A DNA stretch of 64,000 nucleotides from Pseudoalteromonas luteoviolacea S2607 (lineage in GTDB: Bacteria > Pseudomonadota > Gammaproteobacteria > Enterobacterales > Alteromonadaceae). The stretch is taken from positions 717,585 to 781,584 of the forward strand of contig NZ_AUXV01000056.1 of the NCBI RefSeq assembly GCF_001625575.1. The letters run 5' to 3'. Under the pieces are notes generated by a model. It saw nothing but the letters and a program-made list of their open reading frames with translations, was not told where the DNA came from and made no database searches. The position numbers and the translations under genes were made by a program. This document shows positions 57,539 through 64,000 of the stretch, piece by piece; the first letter of the stretch is position 1, and the number at the start of each line of letters is the position of its first letter.

Positions 57539-57694
57539 AATAGCTCCGTTATTTTGATTTAACCCCTTTGTTTAGGGATAGTTGACGGAGCTAAACGATA
57601 TAACTTATAAATAGTTAGGTCGTCCGAGACTATAAGCGCGGACACACTTTTATGCTAGAGCCTCTACAAAACAGTGTTATACAAGGAGCTGAAC

Positions 57695-58879
57695 TTGGCC
57701 AACCCTATCGAAATTATTCTGACTATGATGATTGTTGGTCAAGTGTGTATCAGTGTACCTATTCTTTTATCAAGAGTAACAAAGCAGGCTATGAATTTAC
57801 CATTGGCGTTATTTTTATTTGCCAGCGGTGTGTTGGCATTAAACTCTACAATTTCTTCTGTATTACCTGACTACTATGCTTTGTACACAGCCTTGGCATT
57901 TCCAGCACTCTTTTTACTTTGCCCATCTCTGTGGCTTTATGTGGAGGGGCTCACGGCAGACAGACCCTGGCTATTACATAAAAGGCAGCTGAAACATTAC
58001 GGTTTAATGGTGCCAGCCATACTGATTTCCGTGATGATATTATTTTTGCCGAAAGAGATTCATGCCGCCGTTTTCATACATGATAAGGGTGTCAACAACT
58101 CTTTTGTTAGCTTATTGCTCATCGGCATGTTAAGCATGATGCTGCTTTGGCTCGCGCAATGCGTCTATACCTTATTCAAAGTTGTACACAGATTGAATCA
58201 ATACCGTAAAACGTTAAAAGACGTTTTTTCAAATCACGATAAAAAAGAGCTTAACTGGATGAATTGGCTACTTTTTATTGCCGCAAGTGTTTGGTTATGT
58301 TCTGTTGTGACAGTATTTTCATCAAGTTTGTTTAACCACGCTGTGTTTAATAGCAATACAGAAGTACTCCTTTCGCTACTTTTACTCTGGTGCATGACCC
58401 ACTTTGGGTTGCAACAAAAGCCTGCATTAGCGATGTTAGATACCGCTTCCATAAAAGATATAGCCATAGAACCCAGCAATACTAAAAATAACAAGTACTC
58501 GCCGACTAATAAATACCAACGTTCCGCGTTAGATAAAGCGCAATCAGCACGGATTGTCATAAAGATAAACTCGGCTATGGAACAAGACAAACTCTATTTA
58601 GACCCAAACTTGTCATTGCAAAAGCTATCAAAGCACCTAAATATTTCACCAAACTATATATCACAAACGCTAAATGAAACGCTGTCTGTAAGCTTTTTTG
58701 ATTTTGTTAATCAATGGCGTATTGAGGCTGCGAAACCAAAAATATTGGCCAATAACAATACCGTGCTCGATATTGCACTAGAAGTAGGCTTTAATGCGCG
58801 CTCCTCCTTTTACAAAGCATTTAAGCAAACAACAGGTAAAACCCCCAGTGAGTTTAGAAAGGCTCAGATGAATAGTTGA
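57695..58879 (+). CDS. Membrane-anchored AraC family regulator
   Basis: A 394-residue protein with six or seven membrane helices in its first 240 residues and an AraC-type DNA-binding domain (about 290-390). The start is taken as TTG at 57695 because AAGGAG (57683-57688) is six bases upstream of it; a GTG 21 bases earlier would put that ribosome site inside the gene. HTH elements: LSLQKLSKHLNISPNYISQT and NTVLDIALEVGFNARSSFYK, ending FKQTTGKTPSEFRK. Membrane AraC regulators of this build sense an envelope or extracellular signal and act directly on DNA. It is divergent from a DUF6326-like gene, the probable target. Confidence 0.88.
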   Translation: MANPIEIILTMMIVGQVCISVPILLSRVTKQAMNLPLALFLFASGVLALNSTISSVLPDYYALYTALAFPALFLLCPSLWLYVEGLTADRPWLLHKRQLKHYGLMVPAILISVMILFLPKEIHAAVFIHDKGVNNSFVSLLLIGMLSMMLLWLAQCVYTLFKVVHRLNQYRKTLKDVFSNHDKKELNWMNWLLFIAASVWLCSVVTVFSSSLFNHAVFNSNTEVLLSLLLLWCMTHFGLQQKPALAMLDTASIKDIAIEPSNTKNNKYSPTNKYQRSALDKAQSARIVIKINSAMEQDKLYLDPNLSLQKLSKHLNISPNYISQTLNETLSVSFFDFVNQWRIEAAKPKILANNNTVLDIALEVGFNARSSFYKAFKQTTGKTPSEFRKAQMNS

Positions 58880-59442
58880 AAGCGATGCTTTGAGTAAGGT
58901 GTTCATAAGGCCCTAATATGTAGTTGGTCGCACATTTACATTAGCAAAAGCAGCCCCGATAGATTCACTCTGCTTGACATACACGGAGTGCCCATATATG
59001 TCTTCTTAAATTATTAAATTACTCTTCTTCCCCAGTATACAACCGTAAACAGATGTACACAAAACTCCAACAACAGCTGTAGAAGCTACACCTCCAATTA
59101 TTTGAAGTTCAGCCTATGCTATCCACCTACCCTGTTGAAATATTCTTCCCATGGCTACTCTTTCTGCTCCTTAAATCGTCACAAAATATACCCGCTGAAT
59201 ACGAGGCTTACAATTAATTTAAGGAACAAACTTGTGCCTGTCCCAAGCTAATTGCAAGTTTCATTTGTCCCGGCGTTATGGCATGCAGTGGTTCAGTACC
59301 AACGTCATAAAATGAGAGTGTCTGTCCCATGGAACATTCCCATTGATTATATGTTAATAAGTGATATGTAATCATTTGTAATATGTTTTTTTTAAAAGTT
59401 ATCTAAGCTTATTACAGTCTAATTAAATATATATTTTAACTG
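58880..59442. other. Intergenic region at the left edge of the putative island, with GTGYCTGTCCCA repeats
   Basis: About 560 bases with no supported gene. Two direct repeats, GTGCCTGTCCCA (59234-59245) and GTGTCTGTCCCA (59318-59329), stand 84 bases apart; a weaker copy of the TGTCCC core lies at about 59265. Such clusters are common near RAYT/IS200-type elements, but no transposase is present here. They mark the left side of the AT-rich cluster that starts at 59443. Confidence 0.4.
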
Positions 59443-59821
59443 ATGTATCTATGCTTAAAGGATAAATATAAGGCTGATTTTAAAAGCACAACATACCAAT
59501 TTACTACTACTGATGAAACCCCGCTTCATATTTCTTATGTTATGAATTATGGCGCAGGTATGAGTGACTTCCAATGCCTGAAAATGAAACTCCTTAGGGT
59601 CAGCAGAATCAAGGGGTCCAGAGCTTGTAAATAAAGTTCCTCATGCTTCGGACAAAGCAAGTTTATATCTAAATTTTAATGGCAGTGATTTACATACAGA
59701 CATTCATAAGAATGCCAGTATGACGTCAACAGGAACATCCGATAATAAATCGTTGATGTTTATGGCAAAGTTCTCTGATGTAGGTGAGTTAACAGTTATT
59801 CAATGTCAAGCAGCAAGCTAA
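59443..59821 (+). pseudogene. Frameshifted small gene at the head of the tail-collar cluster
   Basis: Two overlapping frames make one protein of about 125 residues. Frame one reads TTYQFTTTDETPLHISYVMN then GAGMSDFQCLKMK. Near 59583-59590 the frame shifts by one base and continues NSLGSAESRGPELVNKVPHA to DVGELTVIQCQAAS, with a stop at 59819-59821. Neither part has a good ribosome site. The sequence is polar, low in Lys/Arg and beta-like; I do not recognise a family. It precedes the tail-collar gene by 69 bases and is probably a decayed member of that cluster. Confidence 0.6.
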
Positions 59822-59890
59822 CAAGCAATAGAGTGAATTATAACCCCCATTATTAAGGGAAATATTAACAAACATAACTAGGACAAAAAA

Positions 59891-60391
59891 ATGAGTATAC
59901 CTATCGGAACCATCTTACCAATTGCCACCCACAGAACAGCACCAAAAGGCTGGTTGCTATGTGACGGTTCAGCGATTCCAGCACAATATAACCAGCTACA
60001 AATTTCCTTAAACTCTAACACCTTGCCCAACCTTATCGGCCGAGTGTTAGTTGGTGCAGGGGAAGCCAATGCAGCAGTTTCGACTAATTCTGATGAATCT
60101 TCAGCCAACTTCCCTAGCGATCAATGTATCCCATTGGCTGCATACGGTGGCGAATGGCAACATCAACTTACAACCGGTGAACTACCATCTCACTCTCATT
60201 ACATTAATAAAAAACAATTTACCCTACATGACGCAAGTTTCGCAGGTAAAACCCGAAATTATCGTCCATACACTGATAGCGGCTCGGGTGATTCAATCGA
60301 AAAAACGGACACTCGTGGAGGTAATCAAGCCCACAATATTGTCCAACCTTACTTTTCTATTAATTACTATATCTACGCTGGCAGCAACTAA
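59891..60391 (+). CDS. Phage tail-collar / microcystin-dependent-protein-like protein
   Basis: A 166-residue protein with the phage tail collar domain. Hallmarks: IGTILPIA..APKGWLLCDG near the N-terminus, then YNQLQISLNSNTLPNLIGRV, GELPSHSH (His pair typical of the fold) and HNIVQPYFSINYYIYAG at the C-terminus. AGGA stands about eight bases before the ATG. In phages this domain sits on tail fibres; in bacteria, stand-alone versions (MdpB-like) are found as surface or secreted proteins. There are no other tail genes nearby, so this is not a prophage. The next gene follows after 21 bases, so they share a transcript. Confidence 0.85.
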   Translation: MSIPIGTILPIATHRTAPKGWLLCDGSAIPAQYNQLQISLNSNTLPNLIGRVLVGAGEANAAVSTNSDESSANFPSDQCIPLAAYGGEWQHQLTTGELPSHSHYINKKQFTLHDASFAGKTRNYRPYTDSGSGDSIEKTDTRGGNQAHNIVQPYFSINYYIYAGSN

Positions 60392-60412
60392 CTATAATTC
60401 TTAGGATATAAA

Positions 60413-62083
60413 ATGTTTAAAGCAAATGACCCATATACATTCACCTACTACAATAAGTTGTTTTATCCTGAAGCGACAGTTAACGAAGCAATTGGGTTAA
60501 TTACAATTGTTTATGAAGTTGCTCAGTATGAAAATGTTCAACTCAATACAGGTTCCAACTTTGATATAACAGCGACACCAAGAGATAGGGAATATATTCT
60601 TACTTGCACACAACGCGTAACTATATACAACCCTAACGGAATAATGGTAGGCCCCAAACGGGATATTACCTCATTTAAAAATTACCCAGCTATCGTACAA
60701 TCCAGCACATCATTGAATATGGCGGAAGATGGCACACAAAGCTATCAATTACTAGGATATTCCCCACAAACTATTAATACTCAAGTCCAGACATCATCAA
60801 GCGCAGGCTCAGATGATGGAAGCAGTAATACAACCACAAGAACCAACTCTTCGGGTTCGTCGCTATCACAAACTAATTCCTATTCAGCCAATATTGGGTT
60901 GCAAAGTGGTGTGTTTTCATTTAATCGCTCACATAACGACCACTCAACAACTCAAAGTAGTGATTATTCCAATAGTAACAGCCAAGAAGTCGGTAATAAC
61001 AGCAGTCAGAATAGCTCCAATAATGCTGATATGAACATAAAAGATTGGTGTGTTTATAGCTACGTCAACCCAAACGCTAACGCCATCACTTGGAATTTCG
61101 CACAAGAATACCCTTGGAATGTATTAGAGTGTCGACAAGAAATTGATAACGGCTCCGTTTCTAACGATAAAAAAACTGATAACAATAAAGTAAAAGTCGA
61201 GGTTAAAGTTCCGGCGCCGATGTTGTCTTGTTTATACAATAATGATGTGTTGTACCCGCCAAGTCATTTATCTGAGTTTGGTTTGAATTTTAGCTGTCAA
61301 TCACAAACCAAACTTATTATTAGAGAAAATGCCAGCTCAATAATAAAAGTAGTACACGATATCAACTTATATACGGCAACTCATGAACTCTCCCAAGATT
61401 CTTCTTCCAACGATATTCCAGTTTCTGTATATATAGATGCAGGGCCAACGGCATTAACCCCGCAAGGGGAAACCGATATTTCTGTTGAATTAGATTTATC
61501 TGTACTCGCACTCAAACCCATATCACCAGCATCTCCTTCAACTATTATTGGGTTTATACCAAGTAAGTTCTCAGTGTTACCTAAAATGAGTAACAGTGAT
61601 CATAAGCCAAGTAAGTTTTGCATATTCTCTGATAACAACCAATTAAAAATCACAGACAATACAGATTACACCAATAAAAATGTAAATTGTGGTTTTAGTG
61701 CCAGTCAAACGTCGTTAAATGCAACACTTAACCAAACTTGCACTGAGCTTAACCTACAAGCACTATTTAAAGTTATAGATAATACATCTGACTACACGCT
61801 ATATTTAAAACATTGGAAGACCAAAGACAGCGCTATTAAATTAACTTTTGTTGTTAACGGCAATACTGAAAACCCAATAGTAAAATATGTCGATGCACTA
61901 GAAGCTGAAGGTGGCGAGCATAATTTATTGGCGATCACCTTAAGAGATCAAAATTTCTCCTCTGTTGAGTATGAGGATATGCTTAATTTAGGATTAAACT
62001 CGATAGATATTACTATATCAACCACAAACCAAGACGAAAGCGCTGGCTATGCACTTAGAGCACTTTCTATTGAATCTAGCTAA
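60413..62083 (+). CDS. Large Ser/Asn-rich protein of unknown family
   Basis: A 556-residue protein without a signal peptide or membrane segment. N-terminal domain about 1-125 (beta-like, FTYYNKLFYPEATVNEAIGL; TCTQRVTIYNPNGIMVGPKR), then a low-complexity Ser/Asn/Thr/Gln stretch (about 128-206), then IKDWCVYSYVNPNANAITWN and FAQEYPWNVLECRQ (about 210-240), and a beta-rich C-terminal half ending in a sandwich-like domain. The block IKDW...EYPW is striking and may mark a conserved family, but I cannot name one. It has AGGA seven bases upstream, in an operon with the collar-domain protein. A carrier or receptor-binding role is possible. Confidence 0.75.
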   Translation: MFKANDPYTFTYYNKLFYPEATVNEAIGLITIVYEVAQYENVQLNTGSNFDITATPRDREYILTCTQRVTIYNPNGIMVGPKRDITSFKNYPAIVQSSTSLNMAEDGTQSYQLLGYSPQTINTQVQTSSSAGSDDGSSNTTTRTNSSGSSLSQTNSYSANIGLQSGVFSFNRSHNDHSTTQSSDYSNSNSQEVGNNSSQNSSNNADMNIKDWCVYSYVNPNANAITWNFAQEYPWNVLECRQEIDNGSVSNDKKTDNNKVKVEVKVPAPMLSCLYNNDVLYPPSHLSEFGLNFSCQSQTKLIIRENASSIIKVVHDINLYTATHELSQDSSSNDIPVSVYIDAGPTALTPQGETDISVELDLSVLALKPISPASPSTIIGFIPSKFSVLPKMSNSDHKPSKFCIFSDNNQLKITDNTDYTNKNVNCGFSASQTSLNATLNQTCTELNLQALFKVIDNTSDYTLYLKHWKTKDSAIKLTFVVNGNTENPIVKYVDALEAEGGEHNLLAITLRDQNFSSVEYEDMLNLGLNSIDITISTTNQDESAGYALRALSIESS

Positions 62084-62108
62084 AGCTATATCAATCAACT
62101 TATTAAGG

Positions 62109-62130
62109 CACTTGACATCAAAGTCTAGTG
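62109..62130 (+). terminator. Weak hairpin between island genes
   Basis: CACTTGAC (62109-62116) pairs with GTCTAGTG (62123-62130) with one mismatch, followed by CGATTTTTA. It may partly separate the transcript of the 556-residue protein from the gene at 62159. Confidence 0.35.
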
Positions 62131-62158
62131 TCGATTTTTATCTTATGGAAAACATATC

Positions 62159-63148
62159 ATGCCACCTGAAAAGACGTTGAGATATTACGCTCACATTAAA
62201 CATGAAGAAGCAGTAGAGTTTGCTATGGGAAACTCAGAATCATATTATATAAAATCAAAAGAAGCAAACTCAAAAGAGCCTAGTATTAAGGAGATTCAAA
62301 TTATAACTAAAAAAGAAAAACACGCTATTTACTTCAATAAGAAAATAGCTGAAAAAATAGAGGAATACCAAAAGAAAAAATCAGAATACCATGAAAACTC
62401 AAGGGCTTTTATTGCAGGAGTATTTGCAAAAATATTAGAAGATAAAAATGAAACAAATGAAAAAAAGAAATATGTAGATAACTTAGCTAAGACTTTCCTT
62501 GATGACAACATCAATGACAATGCCCTTCTCAATGAAATTACTAAACTCTATAAATCAGATAAACTATCAAAAGAAGATAATAAAGAACTCATTAAATATC
62601 GAAATTTATTCTATACATTCATACATAGAATTGAACTATATAACAAAGCTAAGTCAAAAAGCTTAGAAAAAAATGACTTTCGTAATGAATCAGAACTTAT
62701 TGTAGTTGGCCATGGCTCACCTGGTTCCGAGACACTATCTCATAAAAAGGAAGGTAAACTTTTCTCAGACGAGTTTTCTGTAAAAGATATATCAAAGACA
62801 TTGGGCAAATATAAAGAAAAAATCCAGCTCGAAAAAGTAGAACTCTTAGCATGCTACGGAGGAGTAACAAAGGCTCCCCAAAAACGATTAGAAACAGATA
62901 AAGCTGGCATGCCTTCAGTTACTAAACATAAGTTCTGGTTTGATGAAAAGCCTACAGCTCAACATTTAGCTAATCAATTATACACCCAGGGTTTCAAACA
63001 AGTTAAAGTACTGGGAATTCAATGCCAAGGAAAAATGCAGGCGGAATACATGCAAAGATTACCAAGATATGAAATCGGGGGATTTTCTGATACAGATAAA
63101 AAGAAAGTTAGTAGATACTTTTCTCCAGATAGTGATACAAAAAAGTAA
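62159..63148 (+). CDS. Lysine-rich protein with a clan CD (C80/caspase-like) His-Cys pair
   Basis: A 329-residue cytoplasmic-type protein, very rich in Lys and Glu and encoded by AT-rich DNA unlike its neighbours. Residues 1-170 are helical (KIAEKIEEYQKKKSEY and NKELIKYRNLFYTFIHRIEL). Residues 178-300 look like an alpha/beta domain: ELIVVGHGSPGSETL carries H185, and the next strand KVELLACYGGVT carries C232, 47 residues later. His in HG and Cys after a hydrophobic strand is the clan CD pattern found in C80 (MARTX/toxin) and caspase-like peptidases; both residues are present. This would make it a self-processing or effector cysteine peptidase. It could also be a non-catalytic relative. GGAAA precedes the start. 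Confidence 0.7.
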   Translation: MPPEKTLRYYAHIKHEEAVEFAMGNSESYYIKSKEANSKEPSIKEIQIITKKEKHAIYFNKKIAEKIEEYQKKKSEYHENSRAFIAGVFAKILEDKNETNEKKKYVDNLAKTFLDDNINDNALLNEITKLYKSDKLSKEDNKELIKYRNLFYTFIHRIELYNKAKSKSLEKNDFRNESELIVVGHGSPGSETLSHKKEGKLFSDEFSVKDISKTLGKYKEKIQLEKVELLACYGGVTKAPQKRLETDKAGMPSVTKHKFWFDEKPTAQHLANQLYTQGFKQVKVLGIQCQGKMQAEYMQRLPRYEIGGFSDTDKKKVSRYFSPDSDTKK

Positions 63149-63236
63149 CTAAAAAAATTTAAAAGTGCAATTTCACCCAGATTTCACCTCGCTGCACCTA
63201 ACTTAACCCTACCAACTTACTGCATAGGGTAAAGGT

Positions 63237-63601
63237 ATGAATACCAAGATTACGCTCAATAATATCAGTCATCACTTCACCATCGGTCGCGATAAGTTTC
63301 AGCTATTTGATGACTTTAGCGCAACGATTGAAGCCAACCACCCATATGCCATTGTTCGCCCTTCTGGGGTAGGTAAAACTGTGAATGGCTCATAACCTCT
63401 TTAATTATCAGTATTGGCGCGATTATTGGCACTCACTTAGCAGCTCAGCTTATCTATCTATCTCAGTTTGGTATCAGCTATACCCCAGATATTTTATGGA
63501 TAGTATCAACACTAGTGATCAGCGCGATAGTAGTGTGCTTGGCTGGTATGATCTCCAGCAAAAACTGCCTGAAATTTTCAATTCGAGAGCTGTTGAAGTG
63601 A
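63237..63601 (+). pseudogene. Deletion scar: ABC ATPase head fused next to FtsX-like permease tail
   Basis: 63237-63395 encodes the first 52 residues of an ABC ATPase (MNTKITLNNISHHFTIG, Walker A as RPSGVGKT, the first Gly replaced by Arg), then stops. From about 63389, in another frame, the sequence reads the end of a membrane permease: ITSLIISIGAIIGTHLAAQ, then YTPDILWIVSTLVISAIVV and KFSIRELLK, ending at 63601. The last part resembles the C-terminus of FtsX/MacB/YbbP-type permeases. Everything between (most of the ATPase, most of the permease) is missing, so a large deletion joined the two genes. It marks the right edge of the acquired cluster. Confidence 0.65.
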
Positions 63602-63897
63602 CTCTAAGTGTCGTCTTCAGGTCTGTCACTAGTGGTGCTATCGTTAACTGAAAATCTGCAAAACATACAAGCAGATAAATTAAATATAGAAAATTAAATA
63701 TGACACCCATCTCAATTTATACCACAACTACACCTCAACATGTTTCAAAGCAGAAACAAACAACTAAAAATTGCTCAATTCGCTTTGAGCCTTTGATAAG
63801 TTGCTCAACTTTATAACTTTGTCGGGATTTCAGACATGACTAACCACGTAACTTTTAAAAGCTACGTTGAAATTGGGGTGTTAATGCATATTAAAGG
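63602..63897. other. Intergenic region at the right edge
   Basis: About 300 bases between the ABC scar and a partial minus-strand gene. No supported gene, hairpin or repeat is seen in it. Confidence 0.4.
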
Positions 63898-64000
63898 CTA
63901 AGCAAGTAATTCACTACACTGCGTCAAGCTACCTCGTCGTTTTAGCTTTAAGTGCTCGCAATACTTTTGCTTAGCATCAGGCCTACCCACAGAGCCTTTA
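63898..64000 (-). CDS. C-terminal part of a gene running off the window
   Basis: Minus-strand frame open to the window edge, with a stop at 63898-63900. The 33 residues seen are basic (KGSVGRPDAKQKYCEHLKLK, then TQCSELLA). Its length and family cannot be judged. The stop and amino-acid composition suggest a real gene end, but this is the weakest CDS call here. Confidence 0.4.
   Translation of the reverse strand, partial: KGSVGRPDAKQKYCEHLKLKRRGSLTQCSELLA

Noticed and set aside
59891..63148. Idea that the collar-domain cluster is a prophage
   Set aside because: No capsid, terminase, portal, tail tube or integrase genes; only the collar domain is phage-like.
63385..63651. 88-codon plus-strand frame (MAHNLFNYQYWRDYW)
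   Set aside because: Out of frame with the permease tail, which has far better membrane-protein character.
1..64000. CRISPR array, tRNA or rRNA genes
   Set aside because: No spaced short repeats, cloverleaf or ribosomal RNA sequences were seen on reading both strands.

Overview
The window reads as chromosomal DNA of a marine, AT-rich gammaproteobacterium of the Alteromonadales, most probably Pseudoalteromonas or a close relative. This rests on family content and not on a marker gene: many secreted or lipid-anchored peptidases (an M1 aminopeptidase, two S9 peptidases, a subtilisin with a PPC tail), YaeR/GloA2-type glyoxalase, TPR histidine kinase, NIT-domain chemoreceptor, PAS-GGDEF-EAL protein, and low-GC non-coding spacers rich in rho-independent terminators. 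I see no rRNA, tRNA, CRISPR array, intact insertion sequence or integrase.

Layout. 0-6.2 kb: secreted M1 aminopeptidase, a two-gene minus-strand operon of a lipoprotein and an S9 peptidase with Sel1 repeats. 6.4-12.2 kb: divergent HxlR regulator / exported metallo-beta-lactamase-fold enzyme sharing a symmetrical control region, then secreted hypotheticals, gloA2, a GNAT acetyltransferase and an exported DJ-1/PfpI protein that has lost its catalytic cysteine. 12.8-22.7 kb: lipid-anchored DPP-IV-like S9 peptidase, large surface lipoprotein, exported hypothetical, TPR histidine kinase, subtilisin. 22.9-24.2 kb: a decayed toxin/immunity-like remnant. 24.3-30.8 kb: AraC regulator with small membrane proteins, lipoprotein alpha/beta hydrolase, a lipoprotein pseudogene with two lesions, secreted amidohydrolase, exported hypothetical. 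31.3-35.2 kb: small membrane protein, then a CheC-like / PAS-GGDEF-EAL / single-domain receiver signalling operon. 35.3-39.7 kb: LysR regulator divergent from pirin, FMN reductase, a secreted protein gene broken by an in-frame stop, and an Ig-like secreted protein. 40.2-47.7 kb: small membrane protein, a collagen-like/fibrinogen-like/discoidin-like secreted protein, another exported protein, LysR with a divergent periplasmic protein and LysE-type exporter. 48.1-58.9 kb: a chemoreceptor with three 91-residue HAMP-like repeats, a lipoprotein made of 45 exact 21-residue leucine-rich repeats, an FG-GAP propeller protein, and a membrane-bound AraC regulator divergent from a 4-TM protein.

59.2-63.6 kb looks like an acquired island: GTGYCTGTCCCA direct repeats, a frameshifted small gene, a phage tail-collar (microcystin-dependent-protein-like) protein, a 556-residue Ser/Asn-rich protein of no family I can name, and a very AT-rich lysine-rich protein whose C-terminal half carries a His/Cys pair like clan CD (C80/caspase-like) cysteine peptidases. 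It ends on a deletion scar fusing the start of an ABC ATPase to the tail of an FtsX-like permease. This is my best candidate for an undescribed system.

The genes as a whole describe a cell that degrades extracellular protein, displays large adhesive or recognition proteins, and adjusts motility and surface state through chemotaxis and c-di-GMP signalling. At least six loci are broken (22.9, 24.1, 27.8, 37.6, 59.4 and 63.2 kb), so several accessory genes are in decay, or some frameshifts are sequencing errors in homopolymers.
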